A program made the translations under genes and the position numbers. Positions 1 through 5,408 of a stretch of DNA of 5,606 nucleotides are shown piece after piece. Source of the stretch: Actinomycetota bacterium. GTDB taxonomy: Bacteria > Actinomycetota > Thermoleophilia > UBA2241. A model generated the notes under the pieces. It ran no database searches and was not told where the DNA came from. It saw only the letters and a list, made by a program, of their open reading frames with translations. Numbering within the stretch: position 1 is the stretch's first letter; each line of letters starts with the position of its first letter. The stretch covers positions 1 to 5,606 of the forward strand of contig JAAYBE010000132.1 of the NCBI GenBank assembly GCA_012719015.1, read 5' to 3'.

Positions 1-507
1 CAGCACGGCGCCGCCTGGATCGCGCTGAAGTCGGAGGGCGCGTTCCACCGACGCGCTCTCCGGTACCGCAGGGCGACGTTCTGGACGTTCGCGGCCCTCG
101 CGCTGGCCACGTCCGTCGCCACCGTGAGCGCCGTTCCCCGCGCCTCCGACAACGTGTTCGGCCGGCCGGCCGGCTGGCTCTTCCTCGCGATCGTCGCGGG
201 AGGTGCCGTCCTCGCCGTCGTGCAGATGCATCGGGAGGGCGGCGAGCTCGGGTCGTTCCTCGGCTCGGCAGCCGTGATCGTCGGGCTGGCCGGCATCGCG
301 GCGGTCGGCAACTTCCCCGAGATGATCCCGGCGCGCGACACCCCGGCCGGCACCAGCCTCACGGTCGAGAACGCCTCTTCGGGGCATCTCACCCTGCTCG
401 TGATGCTCATCCTCGCTCTCCTGTTCATCCCGGCGGTGCTCTTCTACACCGCGCTCGTCTACAGGACGTTCCGGGGCAAGACGAGAGCGGGTGAGATCGA
501 CTACTGA
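1..507 (+). CDS. cydB: Cytochrome bd-type quinol oxidase subunit II, C-terminal part (5' truncated by window edge)
   Basis: This is the last 168 residues of an integral-membrane protein; the reading frame is open from base 1 and the start lies outside the window. CydB pairs with CydA in the cytochrome bd terminal oxidase, which oxidises quinol and reduces oxygen to water at the cytoplasmic membrane. Seen in the sequence: an HGAAWIALKSEG segment (fragment residues 2-13) typical of the CydB loop after a mid-protein helix, then four hydrophobic segments at about residues 26-44, 58-75, 85-105 and 129-154. The late-CydB signature SLTVENASSGHLTL is at 119-132, and the basic tail VYRTFRGK is near the end. 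The internal GTG at 124 is not the start, because homology continues upstream of it. CydA would be expected just upstream. No cydDC genes follow; a terminator-like hairpin does. I am confident of the family. I cannot tell bd-I-like from cyanide-insensitive (CioB) subtypes from this fragment. Confidence 0.93.
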   Translation, partial: QHGAAWIALKSEGAFHRRALRYRRATFWTFAALALATSVATVSAVPRASDNVFGRPAGWLFLAIVAGGAVLAVVQMHREGGELGSFLGSAAVIVGLAGIAAVGNFPEMIPARDTPAGTSLTVENASSGHLTLLVMLILALLFIPAVLFYTALVYRTFRGKTRAGEIDY

Positions 508-542
508 GCGCGGGGAGGCGCCCGGAGACACGGCCCCCGTTT

Positions 543-582
543 GGCCGGGGACGGCCGTAGAGAGCCGGGCCGTCCCCGTGCC
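543..582 (+). terminator. GC-rich hairpin after cydB, probable transcription terminator
   Basis: A perfect 11-bp inverted repeat pairs 546-556 (CGGGGACGGCC) with 568-578 (GGCCGTCCCCG) around an 11-nt loop. With one bulged T at 579 the stem extends by three more pairs (543-545 with 580-582). It begins about 36 bp after the cydB stop. There is no real T-tract after it (TGTTCCTG), which is common for hairpin terminators in high-GC actinobacteria. Its position between genes that differ in function supports a terminator for the cyd operon. Confidence 0.7.
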
Positions 583-674
583 GTGTTCCTGTCGCGCCCA
601 CGCGCGCGTGGCCGCTCCGCCGACGCCGCCGACACACGCTCGAAACGGACGTCACGCCCCGACGCAGATATCGC

Positions 675-703
675 TGGACATGCACCCGACGTTCCGCTAC
701 CAT
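675..703 (+). promoter_or_regulatory. Candidate sigma70-type promoter for the transaldolase-family gene
   Basis: TGGACA at 675-680 matches the -35 consensus TTGACA at 5 of 6 positions. It is followed after exactly 17 bp by TACCAT at 698-703, which matches the -10 consensus at 4 of 6. Transcription would start near 710 and leave a leader of about 75 nt that contains the repeat cluster at 721-749. This was assigned by eye. In GC-rich genomes promoters are often poor matches, so another start site is possible. Confidence 0.4.
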
Positions 704-720
704 GCGCCGTGGAGCGAAAA

Positions 721-749
721 TGTGCACTTGAGTGAATCCTTGTTCACTT
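721..749 (+). promoter_or_regulatory. Candidate operator: direct and inverted TGTKCACTT half-sites
   Basis: TGTGCACTT (721-729) and TGTTCACTT (741-749) are direct repeats matching at 8 of 9 bases, with starts exactly 20 bp apart, about two helical turns. Between them AGTGAA (731-736) is the inverse of TTCACT (743-748), giving a 6-bp perfect inverted repeat with a 6-bp spacer. The cluster lies just downstream of the proposed promoter and about 36 bp before the start codon, a position suited to repressor binding. A similar arrangement occurs before the DeoR-family gene at 5344-5389. Function is inferred. Confidence 0.45.
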
Positions 750-785
750 TAACGCACCGCTGGAACCGACCCTTGAGGAGGAGCG

Positions 786-1994
786 ATGAAGGACCCGAAT
801 CTCTTGGAAGACCTGGTTGCGGTCAGTCCCGGCATGGAGATCTGGTGGGACTCCTCACCGGTCATCCTGGAGAACTGGTACGCGAAGCTGCTGGCCAAGG
901 CGAGCGACGCCGACAAGCCGGTCCTCAAGGCCCAGTTCGCCCGCATGTACGACTCCGGCGACCCCATGGGTCAGCTCTTCCGCGGCGTGACCACCAACCC
1001 GCCGCTCTCGCTGCAGGCCATCCAGGACGACCCGCCGCGCTGGGAGGAGGCCGCCAAGGAGATCCTGGCGGAGAACCCCGACCTCGACACCGAGGGCCTC
1101 TTCTGGCAGCTGTACAAGCAGGTCGTCAAGCAGGGCTCGGACATGTTCCTCCCCCTCTTCGAGGCCTCCGGGTACAAGGAGGGCTACCTCTCCGGCCAGG
1201 TCGACCCGCGCAGTGCGTTCGACAAGGACGCCATGCTGGCCCAGGCCCTGGAGCTCCATGAGATCAACCCCAACGTGATGATCAAGGTGCCCGGCACGGC
1301 GCAGGGCTATGACGTGATCGAGGAGCTCACGGCGCGCGGCATCGCCACCAACAACACCCTGACCTTCATCCTCCCGCAGCTGCTCGACTGCGCCAAGACG
1401 GTCAAGCGCGGACTGGAGAAGGCGCGCGCCGACGGCGTCGACCTCAGCAAGTGGCGCTCGGTCATCACGCACATGGAGGCCCGCTACGGCGACCTCGGCG
1501 GGCTGCGCGAGGCCGGCGCCGAGGTCGGCGTGGAGATCACCGAGGCCGATGTGCGTCACGCCGAGCTGGCGATCTTCAAGAAGGCCTACCACACCGTCAA
1601 GGAGCGCGGCTACGAGAGCAAGATGCTCAGCTGCTCGCTGCGCCTCGGCCCGACCGTCGACGGCGTCCAGCATCTGTGGCACCTCGAGGAGAAGGCGGGG
1701 GCCGACATCGTCGTCACCTGCCCGCCGCCGCTCATCGACCAGCTGCTCAACTTCCCGCGCGCGGGCGAGATCCGCTTCGATCCGGAGCGCATCGACGCGG
1801 ACGCGCCCGAGGAGGTCATGGAGAAACTGCTCAAGGTGCCGTACTTCGCCCGCGCCTACGACGAGGACGGCTACACCCGCGAGGAATACAACACGCATCC
1901 CGCTCTCGTGAGGACGGCTGAGGCGTTCTCGAAGGCGACCAACGAGATGGTCGCGTTCGCCGACAGCTGCCTCAAGGGCGCCTGCAAGGCCTGA
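786..1994 (+). CDS. Atypical transaldolase-family protein (TAL/FSA class I aldolase fold)
   Basis: This 402-residue protein is predicted to be a Schiff-base (class I) TAL-family enzyme acting on sugar phosphates in the cytoplasm. Transaldolases move a dihydroxyacetone unit between ketose and aldose phosphates. Aligned by eye with E. coli TalB, the following match: Asp22 in WWDSSP (TalB Asp17), Asn71 in VTTNPP (Asn35), Schiff-base Lys167 in MIKVPGT (Lys132), Asn189 and Thr191 (Asn154, Thr156), Arg233 in THMEAR (Arg181) and Arg286 in SLRLG (Arg228). Two positions differ. Gln138 in SGQVDPR replaces catalytic Glu96, and Met230 in THMEAR replaces Phe178. The protein is longer than TalB (317 aa) and differs from the usual actinobacterial Tal (about 370 aa, EVDPR and KIPAT motifs). 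The start ATG has a strong GAGGAGG site at 775-781. It is the first gene of a same-strand cluster with an aminotransferase 36 bp downstream. The fold is secure; activity as a true transaldolase is uncertain, and an aldolase role is possible. Confidence 0.88.
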   Translation: MKDPNLLEDLVAVSPGMEIWWDSSPVILENWYAKLLAKASDADKPVLKAQFARMYDSGDPMGQLFRGVTTNPPLSLQAIQDDPPRWEEAAKEILAENPDLDTEGLFWQLYKQVVKQGSDMFLPLFEASGYKEGYLSGQVDPRSAFDKDAMLAQALELHEINPNVMIKVPGTAQGYDVIEELTARGIATNNTLTFILPQLLDCAKTVKRGLEKARADGVDLSKWRSVITHMEARYGDLGGLREAGAEVGVEITEADVRHAELAIFKKAYHTVKERGYESKMLSCSLRLGPTVDGVQHLWHLEEKAGADIVVTCPPPLIDQLLNFPRAGEIRFDPERIDADAPEEVMEKLLKVPYFARAYDEDGYTREEYNTHPALVRTAEAFSKATNEMVAFADSCLKGACKA

Positions 1995-2016
1995 CGACCC
2001 CAGACGCCGAGTGACG

Positions 2017-2024
2017 AAAGGAAG
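2017..2024 (+). promoter_or_regulatory. Ribosome binding site of the aminotransferase gene
   Basis: AAAGGAAG lies 6 nt before the ATG at 2031. It supports that start and independent translation within a short 36-bp gap, consistent with co-transcription with the upstream gene. Confidence 0.7.
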
Positions 2025-2030
2025 ACCTCG

Positions 2031-3113
2031 ATGACGGACATCAAGGACCTGATCAACCCGTACGTGTGGTCGTCGCCCGAATACAACACCGCGATCCTCG
2101 ACAAGGCCTGGGCGCACCCCGAGCTCGGCCGCATGATGCTCAACGAGAACCCGCTGCCGCCGTCGGACGCGGTCGTCGAGGCCATCACCGACATCGCGAA
2201 GAAGGGCCACCGCTATCCGGACCGGGCCTACCGGCTGCGCGAGAAGCTCGGCAAGCTGCACGGTGTGGCGGCCGAGAACATCGCCCTGGCCAACGGCTCG
2301 TCCGAGACCATCGACGCGATGATGCGGATCTTCCTGCAGCCGGGCGACGAGTTCCTCTGCTCCAACCCGACCTTCGAGATGTTCCCGTCGAGGGCCGGCT
2401 ACTGCAACGCCAAGACGGTGCAGATCCCGCTCCGCGACGAGGACCTGCAGTACGACGTCGACGCCATGCTGGCGGCGGTCAACGAGAAGACCAAGCTCAT
2501 CCTGATCATCAACCCGAACAACCCCACCGGCATCTTCATCGACGACGCCGACCTGCACCGGTTCGCCCAGCTCGGCATCCCGCTGTGCATCGACGAGGCC
2601 TACCTCGACTACCACCCCGAGGTCGAGGCCAAGATCGAGTTCGTCAAGCAGTACCCGCACGTGTTCCTCTCGCACACGTTCTCCAAGGCCTTCGGCCTGG
2701 CGGGCGTGCGACTCGGCTACCTCGTCGGGCATCCGACCGTGGTCGACGCCTTCAACCTCATGTACCTCCCCTGGAACCTCAGCCTCATGGCGATCGCCGC
2801 GGGCGAGGCGATCCTCGACACCGGCGAGGTGCACGAGAAGGTCGAGTACAACAACGTGTGGATGAAGAAGTTCGCCGACGCGCTCGCCGCCAAGGGCTGC
2901 AAGCCGTACGAGGCCCACGGCAACTACATGCTCGTCGACGCCTCCCACACCGGCAAGACCAGCACCGAGATCGTGCAGGCCGCCAACGACATGCAGCAGA
3001 TCATCATCAAGACGATCAAGCCGATCAACGGCAGGGACGGCTACTTCCGCGTCACCCCGGGCACACCGGAGGAATGCGAGCGGTTCATGAAGTTCGTCGA
3101 GGAGTACTTCTGA
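2031..3113 (+). CDS. HisC-like PLP-dependent aminotransferase (class I/II, fold type I)
   Basis: This 360-residue cytosolic enzyme is related to histidinol-phosphate aminotransferase. Visible motifs run in HisC order: LNENPLPPSD (37-46), RYPD (61-64), NGSSETID (88-95), the PLP-contacting NPNNPTG (161-167), CIDEAYLDY with Asp188 for the PLP ring nitrogen (186-194), SHTFSKAFGLAGVRLGY with Schiff-base Lys219 and Arg227 (214-230), and C-terminal FRVTPGTPEE (339-348). In the last motif, Arg340 sits where HisC binds substrate carboxylate or phosphate. The length is normal for HisC. The usual NGSDE of HisC is NGSSE here. No histidine-biosynthesis gene is nearby; the neighbours are a transaldolase-family gene 36 bp upstream and transketolase downstream. 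The context therefore points to transamination of a phosphorylated sugar- or polyol-like compound rather than histidinol phosphate, though the true substrate is unknown. Related enzymes also include aromatic aminotransferases and CobD-type threonine-phosphate decarboxylase. The family call is secure; calling it hisC would be unsafe. Confidence 0.9.
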   Translation: MTDIKDLINPYVWSSPEYNTAILDKAWAHPELGRMMLNENPLPPSDAVVEAITDIAKKGHRYPDRAYRLREKLGKLHGVAAENIALANGSSETIDAMMRIFLQPGDEFLCSNPTFEMFPSRAGYCNAKTVQIPLRDEDLQYDVDAMLAAVNEKTKLILIINPNNPTGIFIDDADLHRFAQLGIPLCIDEAYLDYHPEVEAKIEFVKQYPHVFLSHTFSKAFGLAGVRLGYLVGHPTVVDAFNLMYLPWNLSLMAIAAGEAILDTGEVHEKVEYNNVWMKKFADALAAKGCKPYEAHGNYMLVDASHTGKTSTEIVQAANDMQQIIIKTIKPINGRDGYFRVTPGTPEECERFMKFVEEYF

Positions 3114-3143
3114 GTCGACCCGCGCCCGTTTGACGACCGTCCG

Positions 3144-3186
3144 CAGCCTCCGCTCTCGCCACGTTCTTCGGAGAGGGCGGAGGCTG
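3144..3186 (+). other. Intergenic hairpin between aminotransferase and transketolase genes
   Basis: CAGCCTCCG (3144-3152) pairs perfectly with CGGAGGCTG (3178-3186), and CTCTC (3153-3157) continues with GAGAG (3171-3175) across a 2-nt GG bulge. The loop is 13 nt. No T-tract follows; the next bases are GC-rich and lead to the transketolase ribosome binding site. It could be a partial terminator, an RNA-processing or stability element setting different levels for the two halves of the cluster, or a true terminator with transketolase read from its own promoter. Confidence 0.55.
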
Positions 3187-3206
3187 TCGGCCCTGACGCC
3201 CTCGTG

Positions 3207-3212
3207 AAAGGA
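3207..3212 (+). promoter_or_regulatory. Ribosome binding site of the transketolase gene
   Basis: AAAGGA lies 5 nt before the ATG at 3218 and fixes that start. The conserved transketolase N-terminus (IETIRFLAVDGVQKANSGHPG) begins soon after it. Confidence 0.7.
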
Positions 3213-3217
3213 CCACC

Positions 3218-5227
3218 ATGAGCACAGTCGTGAGCGACGCGTCGCTCCAGCAGCGGTGTATCGAGACCATCCGCTTCCTGGCCGTCGACGGCGTCCAGAA
3301 GGCCAACTCCGGCCACCCCGGCATGCCGATGGGCGCGGCGGCGGTGGCCTACACCCTCTTCACCCGCCATCTGCGCTACGACCCGGCCGACCCGGCGTGG
3401 CCGGACCGCGACCGGTTCGTGCTCTCCGCCGGCCACGCGAGCATGCTGCTGTACTCCCTGCTGCACCTCACCGGATACGACCTGAGCCTCGACGATCTCA
3501 AGTCGTTCCGGCAATGGGGCAGCCGCACGCCCGGCCACCCCGAGCACGGCCACACGCCCGGCGTCGAGACGACCACCGGCCCACTGGGTCAGGGGTTCGC
3601 CAACGCGGTCGGCATGGCGCTCGCCGAGCGCTTCCTCGCCGCGACCTACGGCGCGGACGTCGTGGACCACTACACCTACGCGCTGGCCGGCGACGGCTGC
3701 ATGATGGAGGGCATCAGCGGCGAGGCCGCCTCGTTCGCCGGCCACCAGCGGCTCGGCAAGCTGATCGTCCTCTACGACGACAACCACATCACCATCGACG
3801 GCTCCACCGATCTCGCCTTCACCGAGGATGTCGGCAAGCGCTTCGAGGCGTACGGCTGGCACGTCCTGACCGTGGCCGACGGCAACGACGTCGACGCCGT
3901 GGATGCGGCGATCACGGCGGCCAAGGCCGAGACCGAGAAGCCCTCCCTCATCGCCGTCCGCACGCACATCGGCTACGGCTCGCCGAGCAAGCAGGACAAG
4001 GCGGCCGCACATGGCGCTCCTTTGGGCGCCGACGAGGTCAAGCTCACCAAGGACGCCTGCTCCTGGCCGCTCGAGCCGGAGTTCCTCGTGCCCGACGACG
4101 TGCGCGAGGCGTTCCGCGCCGCCGGCAGGCGGGCGGCCGAGGCGCACGCCGCGTGGACGGAGAAGTACGCGGCATGGCGCGCCGCCGACGCCGCTCGCGC
4201 CGCCTCCTGGGATGCGGCCTGGGCCCGGACCCTGCCCGACGGCTGGGACGCCGACCTGCCCGTCTTCACCACCGAGGACAAGCTCGCCACCCGCGCCGCC
4301 TCCGGCAAGGTGATCAACGCCGTGGCGCCGCACCTCCCCACCCTCATGGGCGGCTCGGCGGACCTGGCGCCGTCGAACAACACGCTGATCAAGGACGAAG
4401 CCGACCAGCAGCCGGCGACCCCGGCGGGCCGCAACGTCCGCTGGGGCGTGCGGGAGCACGCCATGGCGGCGATGGGCACGGGCCTCGCGCTCCACGGCGG
4501 TGTCCGCCCCTACGTGGCCACCTTCTTCGTGTTCACCGACTACATGCGGCCGGCGATGCGCCTGGCGGCGCTCATGGGCCAGCCGGTCGTCTACGTGCTG
4601 ACGCACGACAGCATCGGCGTCGGCGAGGACGGCCCGACGCACCAACCGGTCGAGCACCTCGCCATGCTGCGCGCCACCCCCGGCTTCGTCGACCTCCGTC
4701 CGGCCGACGCCAACGAGACGGTCGAGGCCTGGCGCATCGCTCTCACGACCGACGACGCGCCGGTCGGCCTGATGCTCACACGCCAGGGCCTCCCCACCAT
4801 CGACCGTGAGAAGTACGCGCCGGCGAGCGGCGTCGCACGTGGAGCGTACGTCCTCCACGATGCGTCCGGCGGCGGCGTCCCGGACATCATCCTCCTGGCC
4901 AGCGGCAGCGAGGTCGCCCTCGCGATGGAGGCGCACGAGCGCCTCGTGTCCGAAGGCGTGCGCTCGCGGCTCGTCAACATGGCCTCCATGCGGCTCTTCG
5001 AGCAGCAGGACGCCGACTACCGTGAGAGCGTGCTGCCGCCCTCCTGCAGTACGCGCCTTGCCGTCGAGGCCGGCGTGTCGTTCGGCTGGGAGCGCTGGAC
5101 CGGCGACGGCGGCCAGGTGATCGGCGTCGACCACTTCGGCGCCTCGGCGCCGGCCGGAGTCCTCTTCGAGCAGTTCGGCTTCACCGCCGATGCGGTGTAC
5201 GCACGCGCCAAGGCCCTCCTGGCCTGA
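3218..5227 (+). CDS. tkt: Transketolase
   Basis: Transketolase moves a two-carbon ketol unit between ketose and aldose phosphates in the non-oxidative pentose phosphate pathway, using thiamine diphosphate and a divalent metal. The 669-residue length is normal for the full three-domain enzyme. Seen: NSGHPGMPMGAA with His33; SAGHASMLLY with His73; a G-T-PGHPEHGHTPGVETTTGPLGQG stretch (101-126, broken here for brevity); the diphosphate/metal motif GDGCMMEGIS starting at 158 and ending in DDN (Asn189); AAHGAPLG with His265; GGSADLAPSN (378-387); VREHAM with catalytic Glu413; and FFVFTDYMRP (436-445), HDSIGVGEDGPTHQP (463-477) and Arg522 in LTRQG, which bind cofactor and substrate phosphate. The C-terminal domain, including GASAPAG, is intact. 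It reads in the same direction as the two genes upstream but is separated by 104 bp and a hairpin. It is strongly arginine-rich, unlike those two genes. It could be the organism's main transketolase or a pathway-specific copy; the window cannot decide. Confidence 0.97.
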   Translation: MSTVVSDASLQQRCIETIRFLAVDGVQKANSGHPGMPMGAAAVAYTLFTRHLRYDPADPAWPDRDRFVLSAGHASMLLYSLLHLTGYDLSLDDLKSFRQWGSRTPGHPEHGHTPGVETTTGPLGQGFANAVGMALAERFLAATYGADVVDHYTYALAGDGCMMEGISGEAASFAGHQRLGKLIVLYDDNHITIDGSTDLAFTEDVGKRFEAYGWHVLTVADGNDVDAVDAAITAAKAETEKPSLIAVRTHIGYGSPSKQDKAAAHGAPLGADEVKLTKDACSWPLEPEFLVPDDVREAFRAAGRRAAEAHAAWTEKYAAWRAADAARAASWDAAWARTLPDGWDADLPVFTTEDKLATRAASGKVINAVAPHLPTLMGGSADLAPSNNTLIKDEADQQPATPAGRNVRWGVREHAMAAMGTGLALHGGVRPYVATFFVFTDYMRPAMRLAALMGQPVVYVLTHDSIGVGEDGPTHQPVEHLAMLRATPGFVDLRPADANETVEAWRIALTTDDAPVGLMLTRQGLPTIDREKYAPASGVARGAYVLHDASGGGVPDIILLASGSEVALAMEAHERLVSEGVRSRLVNMASMRLFEQQDADYRESVLPPSCSTRLAVEAGVSFGWERWTGDGGQVIGVDHFGASAPAGVLFEQFGFTADAVYARAKALLA

Positions 5228-5234
5228 CGCCCCG

Positions 5235-5254
5235 GCCGGCGCAGCCGCGCCGGC
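5235..5254 (+). terminator. First hairpin after transketolase, probable terminator component
   Basis: GCCGGCGC (5235-5242) and GCGCCGGC (5247-5254) form a perfect 8-bp stem around an AGCC tetraloop, 7 bp after the stop codon. The following sequence has no T-tract. It is probably part of a double terminator with the longer hairpin at 5271-5312. Confidence 0.55.
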
Positions 5255-5270
5255 GTGCGTGTGCGAACGA

Positions 5271-5317
5271 CCGGCGGCCCGCCGTGCACTGCGGTGCACG
5301 GCGGGCCGCCGGCGTTT
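5271..5317 (+). terminator. Long perfect hairpin, probable rho-independent-like terminator
   Basis: A perfect 19-bp inverted repeat runs from CCGGCGGCCCGCCGTGCAC (5271-5289) to its exact reverse complement at 5294-5312, closed by a TGCG loop. It is followed by CG and a short TTT. It lies between transketolase and the DeoR-family promoter and should isolate the two transcripts. The TTT overlaps the -35 element of the next promoter, so terminator and promoter are packed together. Confidence 0.85.
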
Positions 5318-5344
5318 GAACCGACCCTCCTTCCTGCCTAGAAT
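5316..5344 (+). promoter_or_regulatory. Sigma70-type promoter of the DeoR-family gene
   Basis: TTGAAC (5316-5321) and TAGAAT (5339-5344) match the consensus -35 and -10 elements at 5 of 6 positions each and are separated by 17 bp. Transcription would start near 5351, giving a leader of about 58 nt that contains the repeat cluster at 5344-5389. Confidence 0.75.
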
Positions 5345-5389
5345 GTGCGCGGGTGTGCACGGAACTGTGCAGCAGCGCACAGTGATCAC
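5344..5389 (+). promoter_or_regulatory. Candidate operator: TGTGC/GCACA repeat cluster and GTGATCAC palindrome
   Basis: TGTGC occurs at 5344, 5354 and 5366, that is at 10- and 12-bp intervals, with the inverse GCACA at 5377-5381. ACTGTGC (5364-5370) and GCACAGT (5377-5383) form a perfect 7-bp inverted repeat with a 6-bp spacer. A perfect GTGATCAC palindrome follows at 5382-5389. The cluster covers the probable start site, a suitable place for autorepression by the DeoR-family protein. The core TGTGCAC (5354-5360), a 3-bp gap and then an inverted repeat with a 6-bp spacer mirrors the layout at 721-748. Regulatory role is inferred. Confidence 0.5.
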
Positions 5390-5390
5390 G

Positions 5391-5406
5391 AGGGGACAAG
5401 GGGACA
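5391..5406 (+). repeat. Tandem AGGGGACA repeat forming the DeoR-gene ribosome binding site
   Basis: AGGGGACA is present twice in perfect tandem (5391-5398 and 5399-5406). The second copy supplies a Shine-Dalgarno-like AAGGGGA (5398-5404) 4 nt before the ATG at 5409, which supports that start. The first copy is too far upstream to serve this start well. Confidence 0.6.
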
Positions 5407-5408
5407 GG

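Noticed and set aside
728..753. Promoter made of TTGAGT (728-733) and TTTAAC (748-753) before the transaldolase-family gene
   Set aside because: The spacer would be only 14 bp, too short for a normal sigma70 promoter. The pair at 675-703 has the right 17-bp spacing.
491..1261. 256-codon + strand frame overlapping the intergenic region and the start of the transaldolase-family gene
   Set aside because: It overlaps a strongly supported gene in another frame, runs through the terminator hairpin, and its product is a proline/arginine-rich low-complexity sequence with no ribosome binding site support.
855..2948. 697-codon open frame on the - strand opposite the transaldolase-family and aminotransferase genes
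   Set aside because: It is a shadow frame of GC-rich coding DNA. Its translation is repetitive V/R/L/D/H-rich sequence with no recognisable motif, and it lies antisense to two well-supported genes.
3130..3158. Separate promoter for transketolase based on TTGACG at 3130-3135
   Set aside because: The -35-like hexamer is good, but at 16-18 bp spacing only GC-rich CTCTCG-like sequence is present, with no credible -10, and the region is taken up by the hairpin.
786..5227. Sulfoquinovose breakdown by a sulfo-transaldolase or sulfo-transketolase route
   Set aside because: These routes do use TAL- or TKT-type enzymes, but no sulfoquinovosidase, isomerase, sulfolactaldehyde enzyme or sulfonate exporter is visible here, and an aminotransferase is not expected. 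It cannot be excluded beyond the window edges.
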